64,000 nt of DNA from Paraburkholderia phytofirmans PsJN (GCF_000020125.1 NC_010676.1:1302001-1366000), one strand, 5' to 3'. Shown: positions 36,296-46,460, counted from the stretch's first letter. The notes: generated by a model from the sequence alone, not told the origin. Translations and numbers: made by a program.

Positions 36296-37696
36296 ATGAA
36301 CGTCAACGCAGGGCTACGGCTCGATCGTTTGCCGATGTCGGGATTTCATCGGCGCATCATGTGGTTGATCGGCATTGGTATGTTTTTCGACGGCTTCGAC
36401 ATCTATGTCGCGTCGACCGTGCTCGGTGCAACGCTCAAAACAGGTTTTTCCACACTCGGGCAGAACGCGTTATTCGTATCGCTGACTTTTGTCGGCATGA
36501 TGCTCGGCTCGCTCGGCACAGGCTTTCTCGGCGATCGCTTCGGCCGCCGCTTTACCTATCAGGCGAATCTCGCGATCTTCGGCCTCGCATCGCTCGGTGC
36601 GGCGCTCGCGCCGAACATGAGCGTGCTGATTGCGTGCCGCTTCGTGATGGGGCTCGGACTCGGCGCGGAGAACGTGGTCGGCTATTCGACACTGACCGAA
36701 TTCGTCCCGCCGCAAAAACGCGGCAAGCTGCAAGGGCTCATGGCCGTGTTCGTGGTGTCCGGCTTGCCGGTTGCTGGGTTGATCGGCCTGTTGCTGATTC
36801 CGGCATTCGGCTGGCGCGCGATGTTCGTTCTGGGCGGGTTCGGTGCGCTCGGTGTCTGGTATGCACGCAAGTCGTTGCCGGAGTCGCCGCGCTGGCTCGA
36901 ATCGGTGGGCCGTCACGCCGAGGCGGACGCGATCCTGCGACGCATCGAAAGCGAAATCACCGACGCGCGCGGCGGTCAACCGCTGCCACCTCTTGCTGCT
37001 GGAAAGACCTCCGCACCGGCCGCTGCATTGATGTCCTTCGGTTCGCTGTTTAGCGGCACGATGCTGCAACGAATGATTGTCGGCTGCGTCACGCTGGTGG
37101 TCATCAATACTCTGCTGTACGGCTTTGTCACCTGGCTGCCGACGTTCTTCGTGCATCAGGGCTTCAGCATCGCAAAGTCGTTCGGCTTCGCGCTCGTCAT
37201 GTCGATCGGCGCGCCGATCGGTTCCGCCATCGGCGCGTTGACGGCGGACTCGTGGGGTCGCAAACCGACCATCATCGGCGCGTCGTTCGCGGCCATCGTG
37301 TTCGGCGCGATCTATCCGTTCGTTTCGAATCCGCTGCTGCTGCCCCTCATCGGCCTGTTGCTGACCATTCCGATCTACGTGCTGGTGGCGCTCCTGTTCG
37401 CAGTCTATGTCCCTGAGCTTTTCCCGACCGAAGTCCGGCTGCGCGCCTCGGGAATCTGCAACACGTTGGGACGTGGTGCGACGATCGTCACGCCGTTCAT
37501 CGTGGTCGCTCTGTATGCGCAGCACGGCATTGTCGGCGTACTGGCGTTGATGATCGGTTTGCTTGCGATCCAGATCGTCGTCGTGGCGTGGCTCGGCGTG
37601 GAGCCGACCGGCCAGCGTCTCGAGGATCTGCAACCCGCCGACTTACACACACACGATGCACTGCACGCCGACGCGCACGCATCGTCCCTCAAGTGA
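36296..37696 (+). CDS. MFS transporter, organic acid:H+ symporter type
   Basis: 466 aa from ATG 36296 with GGGAGCAAG upstream; an earlier frame start at 36224 lacks a ribosome site. Twelve helices; RLDRLPMSGFHRRIMWLIGIG and FFDGFDIYVAS at the N-terminus and PESPRWLESVGR in the loop match the MFS at 31684. It likely imports the acid handled by the neighbouring hydratase and aldehyde dehydrogenase. Confidence 0.87.
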   Translation: MNVNAGLRLDRLPMSGFHRRIMWLIGIGMFFDGFDIYVASTVLGATLKTGFSTLGQNALFVSLTFVGMMLGSLGTGFLGDRFGRRFTYQANLAIFGLASLGAALAPNMSVLIACRFVMGLGLGAENVVGYSTLTEFVPPQKRGKLQGLMAVFVVSGLPVAGLIGLLLIPAFGWRAMFVLGGFGALGVWYARKSLPESPRWLESVGRHAEADAILRRIESEITDARGGQPLPPLAAGKTSAPAAALMSFGSLFSGTMLQRMIVGCVTLVVINTLLYGFVTWLPTFFVHQGFSIAKSFGFALVMSIGAPIGSAIGALTADSWGRKPTIIGASFAAIVFGAIYPFVSNPLLLPLIGLLLTIPIYVLVALLFAVYVPELFPTEVRLRASGICNTLGRGATIVTPFIVVALYAQHGIVGVLALMIGLLAIQIVVVAWLGVEPTGQRLEDLQPADLHTHDALHADAHASSLK

Positions 37697-37716
37697 ACCC
37701 ACTGGAACTGATCTCT

Positions 37717-39228
37717 ATGGACTCGTTGAATCCGCAGCATCTCGACGCGCAGCTTTTCATCGACGGCGAATGGACCCAGGCCGAGACCGGCCGCACGCTC
37801 GACATTGTCAATCCGGCGAGCGGCGAAGTGATCGGCACGCTCGCGGCCGCATCGGCACAGGATGTGGACCGCGCAGTGCACGCTGGCCATCGTGCGTTCG
37901 AAGGCGGTGCGTGGCGCGACATGCCGATCCAGCAGCGCGCGCGGGTGCTGAACCGTTTTGCCGATCTGTTCGAAGCGGACCTCGAACAGTTCTACAAGCT
38001 CGAGACCTTGAACAACGGTCGGCCAATCTCCGAGACCCGCGCGCAGATTTCGCGGCTGCCGCAGTTTTATCGCTATTTCGCGGCGCTCGCGCTGACACGG
38101 CGCAGCGACGTGATTCCGATCGAAGGGCCGTACCTGTGCTACACGCAGCGCGTGCCGCTCGGCGTGGTCGCGCTGATGACGTCGTTCAATCATCCGCTGA
38201 TGATTCTGTCCAAGAGCCTCGCGCCGGCGCTCGCGACGGGCAATAGCGTGGTGATCAAGGCATCCGAACAGACCCCGCTCACAACGGTGCGGCTGGTGCG
38301 TCTGCTGAACGAAGCCGGCGTGCCGAAGGGCGTCGTCAATGTGGTGAACGGCGAAGGGCGCGAGGCGGGCGCGTCGCTCGCACAGCATCCGCTGATCCGT
38401 AAGGTCGTATTCACGGGTGGCACGGAAGTCGGCCGTTCGATTGGCGAGGCGGCGGCGCGCAGCTTCGCGCTGACCACGCTCGAGCTAGGCGGCAAGGGTG
38501 CGGTGATCCTGTTCGATGACTTCGACATGGAGCGCGCGGTGAACGGCGCGGCGTTCGCGGCGTTCATCGGCGCGGGGCAGACCTGCGTGTGCGGCGCCCG
38601 GATTCTGGTGCAAAGGTCGATTTACGCGGAGTTTCTCGAACGTTTTCGCGTCAAGGCGGCGGGCATTCGTGTGGGCGATCCTGCCGATGTAAAGACGCAG
38701 CTCGGCCCGGTCATTTCCGAGCGCTCGCGCCAGCGCATTCTTGCCATGCTGGAGCGCGCGCAGAAGTCAGGTGCGAAGCTGTTGACGGGCGGTGGCGTGC
38801 CGGCCGGTCTGAAGCAGGGATTCTTTATCGAGCCGACCGTGCTGTTCGATGTGGATCCGCATTCGGAGATCGGTCAGGATGAAGTGTTCGGTCCGGTCAC
38901 TGTCGTGATGCCGTTCGACGACGAAGCGCACGCGCTGCGCATTGCCAACGATACGCAGTTCGGCCTTGCCGCTTCCGTGTGGACGCAAGATGTCGCGCGC
39001 GCGCATCGGGTGGCGGGCAGGCTCGAATTCGGCATGGTGTGGGTCAACGATCACCACCGGCTCGATCCCGCTTCGCCATGGGGAGGCTTCAAGAATAGCG
39101 GCGTAGGACGCGAGACGGGTATCGAATCATTCGATCAGTTCAGCGAGCCACGCGCGGTGACGATCAATACGAGCGGTAAAACCGTCGACTGGTATGCGGA
39201 CGATGGGGAGTTGAAGCGCTTGAACTAA
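37717..39228 (+). CDS. Aldehyde dehydrogenase (NAD(P)+)
   Basis: 503 aa from ATG 37717, 20 bases after the MFS stop. The catalytic Glu lies in LELGGKGAVILFD and the catalytic Cys in GAGQTCVCGAR; FTGGTEVGR is the coenzyme-binding turn. It oxidises an aldehyde to an acid in a pathway shared with the MFS and hydratase. The substrate is unknown; the cluster resembles organic or aromatic acid catabolism. Confidence 0.9.
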   Translation: MDSLNPQHLDAQLFIDGEWTQAETGRTLDIVNPASGEVIGTLAAASAQDVDRAVHAGHRAFEGGAWRDMPIQQRARVLNRFADLFEADLEQFYKLETLNNGRPISETRAQISRLPQFYRYFAALALTRRSDVIPIEGPYLCYTQRVPLGVVALMTSFNHPLMILSKSLAPALATGNSVVIKASEQTPLTTVRLVRLLNEAGVPKGVVNVVNGEGREAGASLAQHPLIRKVVFTGGTEVGRSIGEAAARSFALTTLELGGKGAVILFDDFDMERAVNGAAFAAFIGAGQTCVCGARILVQRSIYAEFLERFRVKAAGIRVGDPADVKTQLGPVISERSRQRILAMLERAQKSGAKLLTGGGVPAGLKQGFFIEPTVLFDVDPHSEIGQDEVFGPVTVVMPFDDEAHALRIANDTQFGLAASVWTQDVARAHRVAGRLEFGMVWVNDHHRLDPASPWGGFKNSGVGRETGIESFDQFSEPRAVTINTSGKTVDWYADDGELKRLN

Positions 39229-39379
39229 TCGATCTGCGGCGACTGCAGCAACGTCGCGGACAAGCGTTTCTCTTATGTTGCACAAACAGGTTTGTATATC
39301 AGCCGGCATGAGCCGAATGGAACGAAAACCGTCGACACGGGGTTCGTTCCGCCGCGATACAGATTTTTGAGCAAGACCG

Positions 39380-39560
39380 AGAGATCTCGAAAGCTGAGCT
39401 TGTAACGCAGGTACCACCCCACGCAAAGGATGATCACTTCGCGGTCGAAATGACGTCCATTGATTGAACAACCCGTCGATGTCTTTCAGCTTGCTCATCG
39501 GCTCATGATCGTCAAAAGGTTGAGGGTGACAGATCGGCGCATCGGAATTGCACCAGAGCC
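39380..39560 (-). pseudogene. IS6-family left end and transposase fragment (copy 2, inverted)
   Basis: On the minus strand a GGCTCTGGTGCAATTCCGAT terminal sequence (39560 inward) leads into MSKLKDIDGLFN, then after a one-base frameshift GRHFDREVIILCV and WYLRYKLSFRDL, the IS6 transposase N-terminus. It is broken by the frameshift and lacks the catalytic core. It is inverted relative to copy 1 at 30442. Confidence 0.8.
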
Positions 39561-39689
39561 GTTGTTCGAGCATTTTTGTTTTTTGCCAGTTTTCGCAACG
39601 GAGGAAGATACCATTTATCCAGTCGGCGTTGCGGTCATAACCATCCGTCTGCCATTCCAGACGCAACGCCTGTAAACATACTAGCTGTC

Positions 39690-41360
39690 GAGGCTTTTTT
39701 GAAATGTCGGGGTCTGGGCTAATTAGAAATGTCTGATCTCAGGGGTTGTGTGGGTTCTGTCTTTCACGGGTTTCAACTCATGCAGCGTTGAAGGACTGCT
39801 TATGAACTGGCAGGGCGTATCAGTCCGTTCAGTGAGCCCTTGCAGACCGGCGGGCTGGTTTTGAAGCTGGCTCTGGCTGTTTGGCGTGTTGCGTGGCGAG
39901 CTGCAGGATCGTTTCATTCAGCTCGGCCTGTGTGAACGCGCGCGCCTTCTTCGTGCCGGGCAGGGTTGCCGGTTTGCGTACCGCCGCGCCGCGATTCGTG
40001 CGTGACGGCGAGCCTGAGACACGGCGGTTATCGCGCTGTGCCTGCATCGCCTGCGCGACCTGCAGCACAGGCCCCAGCCGCTTGTGCTCAACCACGGCCC
40101 CCTGGTCGATTTCCGGGAGCTCGTACGGCACACAGGGCAGCGCGACACCGCCGGCACGCAGTTCGATGCGACCGTCCGGATACTCCCACACGTCGATGTA
40201 GTGGCCGATCAGCCGGCGCGTAGCCGGTGTGTCCTCCAGCAGCCAGATCATGAGGTCATTCAGCACCGTCAGCGATTCCGACACCTTGCGCGTCACCCGC
40301 CAGGTCAGGATCGCGTCGAGATCCTCACCGTCACGCAGCGGCCGGTGCGCGTCGAACGTGCTCCGCGGCGGCTTCGCGAAGTGCGCGTTGTAGGCGGCCA
40401 TGAAGGCGGGCGCCCAGGCATTGGCCGCTTCCATGGTCTGGATGCCGCGCAGCCGCAGTTCCTTCACGAGGCGGTCCTGCAGTGTCAGATGCGCGCGCTC
40501 CACGCGGCCCTTGGCGGGGCTTGAGTTCGCGCAGAACGTGTCGATGTTCAGCTGGTACATCGCGCGGCCAAACTGCGTGACGCCCCGCGCGCCGGTGCGG
40601 CTGTACGTTGGCCGGAAGACGCTGGCGCGGTCGCTGTAGAACGCGACCGGTTTGCCGTAGCGTTCGAGGTACGCACGCGTGGCCTCAAAGTAGCTGAAGG
40701 TCGACTCCGTGGCCGTGAAATGCAGCGCCATCAGCCGGCTGGTGGCGTCGTCGACATACACCAGCAGCGTGCAGGCTGGCGCCCGGTCCTCGAACCACCG
40801 GTGGTCGCTGCCGTCGATCTGCACCAGTTCGCCCAGGCACGCGCGCCGGGCACGCGGCTGGTGGATCTTCGGTGGCCGTTGCCGGCGCGGCACCCACAGC
40901 CCGGCATCGCGCATCCAGCGCCGCACGGTTTCCTTCGCCAGCACCAGGCCATGACATTCGGCCAGCTTCTCGCACGCGAGTGTCGGTCCGAAATCGGCGT
41001 AGCGCTCACGCACCAGCGCCATGGCCCGTGCACGCAGATCGATGGGCAACTCGCGATTGCTCGGCTGGCCACGCTTGCCCGACACCAGCCCGGCTGGACC
41101 ATCGGCCTCATAACGCCGGCACAGCCGGCTGATCTGCCGCTCACAGAGGTCCAGCCGCTCGGCTGCCTGAAAGCAGCGCAAGCGGCCTTCAATGACCGCC
41201 TCGATGACCTTGACTCGTTCGAGTTCGCGCATGGTTGCCGTGATCAGGCCACGCCCATTCATGATTGCCCCCTGGGTCAACGCATCGCGACAGCGTGCGC
41301 CTCAGGGCCGCAAATCGGACATTTCTAATTAGCCTGAACCGGACATTACTAAAAAGCTCC
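39690..41360 (-). mobile_element. ISNCY-type insertion sequence with imperfect terminal repeats
   Basis: About 1.67 kb. The two ends read inward as related sequences of roughly 45 bases, both containing the core GGCTAATTAGAAATGTC (39716-39733 and, inverted, 41321-41335) preceded by an AATGTC repeat. One transposase gene fills the interior. Exact ends and a target duplication were not determined. Confidence 0.75.
39829..41262 (-). CDS. ISNCY-family DDE transposase
   Basis: 477 aa from ATG 41262 with an AGGGGG site. The N-terminal helix-turn-helix is RCFQAAERLDLCERQISRLCRRYE. The DDE core includes LVQIDGSDHRWFED (first Asp), FYSDRASVFRP (second Asp) and AKGRVERAHLTLQDRLV (Glu). The pattern fits ISNCY/integrase-like transposases. 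The gene is intact, so the element may be active. Confidence 0.85.
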   Translation of the reverse strand: MNGRGLITATMRELERVKVIEAVIEGRLRCFQAAERLDLCERQISRLCRRYEADGPAGLVSGKRGQPSNRELPIDLRARAMALVRERYADFGPTLACEKLAECHGLVLAKETVRRWMRDAGLWVPRRQRPPKIHQPRARRACLGELVQIDGSDHRWFEDRAPACTLLVYVDDATSRLMALHFTATESTFSYFEATRAYLERYGKPVAFYSDRASVFRPTYSRTGARGVTQFGRAMYQLNIDTFCANSSPAKGRVERAHLTLQDRLVKELRLRGIQTMEAANAWAPAFMAAYNAHFAKPPRSTFDAHRPLRDGEDLDAILTWRVTRKVSESLTVLNDLMIWLLEDTPATRRLIGHYIDVWEYPDGRIELRAGGVALPCVPYELPEIDQGAVVEHKRLGPVLQVAQAMQAQRDNRRVSGSPSRTNRGAAVRKPATLPGTKKARAFTQAELNETILQLATQHAKQPEPASKPARRSARAH

Positions 41361-41362
41361 CA

Positions 41363-41616
41363 CACTAGCTTTGTTGATTCTTGGTATCTATGGTGTGGTG
41401 TTGCGTTGGTTTGGTTTTTCAGATTTTGTTATATTTCAACGGGTAAGGCGGCCGAGTTATCCACAGGATATTCACTTTTCGGATGTTCCCTGTTGCGTGG
41501 CCGTAGCGCTGGCATTTGTTGCGTCGATGCTCATTCGAGCACGCAACAGGGTGTGGCCCGGCAACGTGATGTTGTCGGACTCCGTGTTGCGTTCCAGCTG
41601 GTCCCGTGCTTCCGAC
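41363..41616 (+). other. AT-rich stretch at the right end of the integrative element, with a DnaA-box sequence
   Basis: About 250 bases without a gene. It is clearly less GC-rich than the surroundings. It holds the likely right terminus of the recombinase element (near 41389) and a perfect DnaA-box sequence TTATCCACA at 41457-41465. Confidence 0.45.
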
Positions 41617-42117
41617 TTAGGGTCGGCTTTTCGGTTTCACACCCAGTTCCCAAAGCATGTCGATGTTCTTGAGATACGTAGCGACGTTCTCGGCCGAACT
41701 GTGGATGATGGAATGTTCGCGGCCGTCAGCGCTGTCGACTTTCGCCGACCATGGGTCTTCCAGGCACTGGCAGATGTCGTTGATATCGTCGCGATACTGC
41801 TTCAGGGTTTCAGGGTCCCAATCGCGCACAACATCGGATGCCAGGAGCACCGAGAGCGTGCCTTTCCGCTCGCCGATATAGCGTACCGGCGCGAGCAGGC
41901 CACTGATGTAGAGCACCATAATCGCGTCGATCACGCGATCGTCATGATCCTCATCCCAGATGATAGCGAAGTCGAGGAACGCGCAACGTTCGAGCCGGCT
42001 CATAAACTCGTCGTGCCAGACCGGTGCCCGCAGAACAGAGTAGTGAGTTCCCTTGCCGAGATTGCCCACGGGGCGCGTTTCATCGTGCAGGGTCTGGAAG
42101 AAGGGGCAATAGGACAT
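41617..42117 (-). CDS. Uncharacterised protein, possible cargo of the integrative element
   Basis: 166 aa, acidic, no signal peptide or membrane segment. Visible features are an N-terminal MSYCPFFQTLHDET and central WDEDHDDRVIDAIMVLY. I recognise no family. It lies 98 bases downstream of the small coiled-coil gene on the same strand, between it and the element end, the usual place for passenger genes. Confidence 0.6.
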   Translation of the reverse strand: MSYCPFFQTLHDETRPVGNLGKGTHYSVLRAPVWHDEFMSRLERCAFLDFAIIWDEDHDDRVIDAIMVLYISGLLAPVRYIGERKGTLSVLLASDVVRDWDPETLKQYRDDINDICQCLEDPWSAKVDSADGREHSIIHSSAENVATYLKNIDMLWELGVKPKSRP

Positions 42118-42215
42118 GCGATACTCCTTTCAGGAGATAGGCGGCTTCCACCGCAGAACCGCAGCCATTTCGTGGCTGAGGGGATCAAGCGAACTTTGTC
42201 ACGCCAACTGGACTG

Positions 42216-42713
42216 TCATCGACGCTTTGTTTCCCCCCGACGCTTCGAACTCTCCGCCGGCATTGGAGATACTGTTGCTTCTGGTATCGCGCCAAGCTCC
42301 GCAAGTTTGTCCCGGGCGTCGCGATACTGTTCATAGAACCTGGCCCACTTGCTGAAGCCACCGAGTTCGCCGACGGCGCGCAACATCGCAAGGTGGGAAG
42401 CGGTCAGTAGTTGCACAGTGGCTTCGAGTTCTGCAATCCTGATGTCCTTGTCGGCGAGCGAGGCCGCGGTATCGGCGCCGGAGCGTTTCGCAACGCGGCC
42501 TCGCCAGCGCCGGTATTCGGCTTGCCGCTGCTGATATTCAGCGAGCAGCTTGCTCCGGGATTCGCTACGAGTGATCGACGACGCCGCATTAATGGATGGG
42601 TGTAACCGGGCAACAGCGCGTGCGGTGATATCTTCGTCTTCAGCCAGCAGCGTTTCGAGAATCTCACGCATCTCGTCGTCGCCTGGCGGGGCAATCTCGT
42701 TCAGTTCAATCAT
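42216..42713 (-). CDS. Small coiled-coil recombination accessory protein (Srap/TnpC-like)
   Basis: 165 aa from ATG 42713, which overlaps the recombinase stop by 8 bases. It is highly charged and mostly helical, with a coiled-coil-like stretch (ADKDIRIAELEATVQLLTAS) and a C-terminal GGFSKWARFYEQYRDARDKLAELG region. Tn554-type elements encode a small TnpC and SE elements a small Srap protein in the same position after the large recombinase. The assignment rests on position, size and helical character. Confidence 0.6.
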   Translation of the reverse strand: MIELNEIAPPGDDEMREILETLLAEDEDITARAVARLHPSINAASSITRSESRSKLLAEYQQRQAEYRRWRGRVAKRSGADTAASLADKDIRIAELEATVQLLTASHLAMLRAVGELGGFSKWARFYEQYRDARDKLAELGAIPEATVSPMPAESSKRRGETKRR

Positions 42714-45030
42714 CAAGTACTCCGCGTTGCCGGGGCAGTGACAGGTCAACGCCGTCAGGGAAGGGGCGTTCGCCCGCTGGCGTTGCAAGAAGCTTCTGTA
42801 CGCCGGCCAGCCGCTTCTCTGCATGGTCAAGCTGGTTTTTCCAGCCGATGCTGGTCGATGGTCTGGCCTTGATCGACTCGAGGGCGAGCTTGAACTTGCC
42901 CTCAAGCCGGATCAGGTTCTGCCGGTTCTCCGGCAGATCGGTGCTCGACAGATGGCGGCAGTCCGCGAAGCACTCGAGATGCTTGGGGCAGGGATCGACC
43001 GTAAATGAATTCAGGCAATGCCCATACGGTGTGGCATGGAAACCGTCCGCTTCAGCACGAAGGTACTCGTACGCGGCAGTGTCGCCCTCTGTTGCCTGGA
43101 TGCGCCGGAACGCGTCTACGATCGGGCCATTGGCCTTGCCGCCCTTGATGAGCCTGGCAACCGTGCTGGCTTTTTCGCCCAGCATGATCTCGATGTCCTT
43201 CGGGATCTCGATCTGGTCCAGATCCTCTGCGAGGCTGCGATGGTCGTACTCGTAACTTTGGGCGACGCTGCGCCGATTGAAGCGCTTCGAGATGATGGTG
43301 TCGGCGACGCCTAGCCGGAACAACTCAGTGTTTTGGAGATGTCGCAGCATGTGCGACTCGATCTTCAAGGCCCGGTCTTCGTCGGTCTGTCCATATTTTT
43401 CGAACAGCGACGGCAGGTGCTTCGCGTCGCCGAGTGCCTGTCCGATAAACGATGGATCGGGTCGGTTGATCCCCATGTAGCGGGTCACGTCGCACAGGCC
43501 ATCGTTGCGCTCCTCGGCGAGTGAACGCTTCGGATGCACGAACAGGAACTCCCACGGCTGGACGACCCCGGCCGCCAGCCGCAAAGGCGTGGTGTCCGAT
43601 ACCTTCGTTGGTGTTGTCGTGCGGACATGACTCTCAAGTTCGCCAACGTGCAAGTAAGTGTTATGCCAGCCCATGCGTTCCCGGACCCCGATGACCTCTC
43701 CATTGGCGCGCCGGAAGTGCAATGCAATTTGCCCGTCACGCATTTTGTCCAGTAGGCGCTTGCCGAACTGATACACGGCCATGTCAAGCGTAAGCTGGCC
43801 GGACTGCTGTTTTTCCCGCTGAAGCAGATACAGGTCTGTTAGTACCAAAGGATCGAAGCTCTCTCGATAGCGTTCGATGAACGGCTCTCGTTCAATTTCC
43901 GACCAGAACGGGTTGCCCATTAGGTGCGTATACGCCTCGGTGAAGGGCACGACATCATCGACCCCGTACCACGGGAGCAGTCGGCCAGTCTCGCACTGCA
44001 GCTTCAGCGTCGCGCGTAGCGGATCTGTGAGCTTCACGACATGGTCAAGCGTCTCGGTAAGCAGGGTCCGGAACATGTCGGGCACAGGCTGTGTGTTTTC
44101 ACGCAGGATGCGGCTGTCCGACTCGTCGTCCTGCTGCTTTTCCGCGAAGTGACGGACCATCAGCGACGTTGAGATTCCACCGGCTTCGCCGGCAGGTCGC
44201 CCCTTTGAGTCCAGATATGTCCGTTCGCGCTTCCAGTCGACTGGCAACAGGGCAGCTTCACCCGCACGCATGCCAGTCACGATCATTGCCCGCACGGCGG
44301 AGAACCGCAGATCGTCCATGAACGTGCGTGGTTTCTCGGTCATCACGATGCGGGTCAGTTCCCAGAACGCCCTGCGCTCAGGTAGCCGTTCCTCCCGCTT
44401 GCGCGCCTCCAGGTCGGCGCGCAACTCGTCCTGCGACCAGGTATGTTTCGCCTTGATCGCGCTTTTCATTTTCATGCGCGGAACCGAGAGGGACGAGTAC
44501 AGCTGCCCAGCATCGCAGAGATGCTGGGCATCGAGCACTGTCTTGATGATGCCGACCACCAGGTCTCCCAGCTTTCCTGTGGGCTGGATTGCCTTTCCGA
44601 TACGGATCGCCAGACGCAGATCGTCGACGGTCAGTTCCCAAGGGTCCTTTTCCACGCACGTTGCGACCACTCGTAGCGGCCGCGCGATGTGTTGCAGTAC
44701 GTGTCCGGTGGAGTTCCGCTTGAACAGTAACTGTTCGGCAACTGCCGCCTTGATCAGATCCTGCCATGTTGGCGATAGCGGCTGCCTGGGCAGTGGCGTC
44801 AGGCCGAGCTCGGCACGTTCCGCATTGATGATCGCCAAAGCCTTCACATCAGGCCCGAGGTCTCGGAGGTAATAGTTCGGCGGCGGTACGTCGCTGGCAA
44901 TGACAGTAAGATTCCAGCCGACACCGTCGCAAGCGGCGCCTGTTTCGTCGAGAGGCATGTCCCATGACAGGCCTTTCTCATGGGCCAGCGTTTTGCCCAG
45001 ATCGATGAACGCGGAGTAGTGCGGATTCAT
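42706..45030 (-). CDS. Large tyrosine recombinase (IntB-like)
   Basis: 774 aa. The recombinase catalytic domain is in the middle to C-terminal part: Arg I in VTGMRAGEAALLP, the HxxR box in ESHMLRHLQNTELFRLG and a Tyr in FNRRSVAQSYEYDH. A C-terminal cysteine cluster (GHCLNSFTVDPCPKHLECFADCRHL) looks metal-binding. It overlaps the upstream tfp-like stop by 4 bases (ATGA) and the downstream small gene by 8, so all are cotranslated. In SE-type elements the third gene of the core is this large integrase. Confidence 0.78.
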   Translation of the reverse strand: MNPHYSAFIDLGKTLAHEKGLSWDMPLDETGAACDGVGWNLTVIASDVPPPNYYLRDLGPDVKALAIINAERAELGLTPLPRQPLSPTWQDLIKAAVAEQLLFKRNSTGHVLQHIARPLRVVATCVEKDPWELTVDDLRLAIRIGKAIQPTGKLGDLVVGIIKTVLDAQHLCDAGQLYSSLSVPRMKMKSAIKAKHTWSQDELRADLEARKREERLPERRAFWELTRIVMTEKPRTFMDDLRFSAVRAMIVTGMRAGEAALLPVDWKRERTYLDSKGRPAGEAGGISTSLMVRHFAEKQQDDESDSRILRENTQPVPDMFRTLLTETLDHVVKLTDPLRATLKLQCETGRLLPWYGVDDVVPFTEAYTHLMGNPFWSEIEREPFIERYRESFDPLVLTDLYLLQREKQQSGQLTLDMAVYQFGKRLLDKMRDGQIALHFRRANGEVIGVRERMGWHNTYLHVGELESHVRTTTPTKVSDTTPLRLAAGVVQPWEFLFVHPKRSLAEERNDGLCDVTRYMGINRPDPSFIGQALGDAKHLPSLFEKYGQTDEDRALKIESHMLRHLQNTELFRLGVADTIISKRFNRRSVAQSYEYDHRSLAEDLDQIEIPKDIEIMLGEKASTVARLIKGGKANGPIVDAFRRIQATEGDTAAYEYLRAEADGFHATPYGHCLNSFTVDPCPKHLECFADCRHLSSTDLPENRQNLIRLEGKFKLALESIKARPSTSIGWKNQLDHAEKRLAGVQKLLATPAGERPFPDGVDLSLPRQRGVLDD

Positions 45031-46460
45031 CGATTCTCGCCTTCCAGTTCCTCGATGACTGCCTGTATCTCAGCGATCGTGCGCTGCAATTGCAGATAGG
45101 CCGGCGACCTTGTGTCGCCGCGGGAACTCTGGTCGAAGAAGATCACCACTTCGCGCATCTCGGCCAGCACGCGCTCATGCATCGTCTTGTCGTGCAGGGG
45201 CATGAACTTCCTGCATCCGTAGCACGACGTGACCGGGTTGTAGGGGCAAGCGGGCTGACCAGATTTGCAGCCGCCGATACCGGCGATCGGAATGCCGTGA
45301 GGCACGCCGGCAATCTGTTGCTCACCTTTGAGTTGGGTGAGCTCTTCCGGGGAGATGAACCGGTCGTGCGCAATCTTCGCCACACGCCGGTATATGTCCG
45401 ACGCACCGAGCGCCCGGTTCACCCGCTCCGCGTGGGTGGCCGATGTCGCGTAGTAAACCAGCCCGGTCTGCACATGCGAATGACCCATGAATTCAGCGAG
45501 CTCCTCATGACTGGCACCGGCGTCAACGAGTCGCTGCGCTGCGGTATGACGAAGGTCCATAGCGCAAGCATCGTCGCCGATCAGGCTTGCCACGCGGCGA
45601 GCAATGCGAGAGCCGGCTTCATGATTGGATCTGACGCCGAAGACACGATCATTGCCATCGCGCCCCTGAGAGTCTGCATATGCAACCAGCGCGATGAACA
45701 ATATCCCCCATTCCTGTTTCACACGACGGACCATCGGTCTCTTTCGAAGCTTCCCCTGTTGCTTGACCATGAGAAACGTGAGATGCACGGTCGGCTCGCC
45801 ACTGTGTTCCGGATCCCATATCCGTACGTCACGCATCGTCAGCATCGCGACCTGAATCGGACGCATGGCAAACTGATAGGAACAGAGCACCATCGCTGCA
45901 TCGCAAAGTGCCTCGTATGGAAGACTTGACCAGCCGCTTGTCCTGATGAGGTCCGACGTTTCGTCCAGGTAGCGCACAATCGCGGCTTCCTCGTCAACGG
46001 ACAGAAACACATCGCCTAATCGCACACGGGCATACTTGTCTGTTGCGGGGCCGGGCAGGGAAGTGCTGACATAGGTCAGATATGACTCAGACCAGCCATA
46101 CAGGCGATGCCGGCATAGTAAACGCAGCACAGCCTTGACGAAACGATACGCGTGAACGACTAACTGACGGCCGCGCAGCGTCATCCATATCGTTGATATG
46201 CGGGTTGGCCCGGCTTCGACGATGTGTTCGACATCGTGAACATCAAGGTGCATTGCTGCGTTCAGAACATTGAAGCAGGTCGAGATATGCAGGTCTTCAC
46301 CCAGCAGGAAGACCAGCAGATGCTTCTGGAGGGTGCCGTACGAAGAAGGGTACCGGCTAAGGTCAAGCCGGAACAGGCGACCATTAATGTGAAGCCCGAG
46401 GATATCGGCCTGGCGGACTTCGGGCACTGAGCGCGGCTTGTCGTCGAAGTCGTCGTAGTA
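45027..46460 (-). pseudogene. Recombinase-fold gene (tfp-like), 3' part, split by a transposon
   Basis: Native gene rebuilt as 33 codons at 49988-49890 plus 477 codons from the duplicated TACTAC at 46460 to the stop, about 510 aa. The recombinase-like C-terminal half keeps Arg I (FAMRPIQVAMLTMRD) and a Tyr (GLVYYATS), but the HxxR box reads MDLRHT with Met for His, so it may not be catalytic, as expected for a fold-only partner. A Cys-rich tail (GGCKSGQPACPYNPVTSCYGC) follows. The frame stays open into the transposon on the minus strand; an ATG at 46544 would give a 505-aa chimera with 28 foreign residues. Confidence 0.75.
46455..46460. repeat. Target-site duplication GTAGTA, left copy
   Basis: GTAGTA directly abuts the left terminal inverted repeat of the 3.4-kb transposon; the same six bases abut the right end at 49884-49889. 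Confidence 0.85.

Noticed and set aside
36470..37633. 387-codon minus-strand frame opposite the MFS gene
   Set aside because: Antisense shadow of a clear 12-helix transporter; composition is Arg/Gln/His-rich without motifs.
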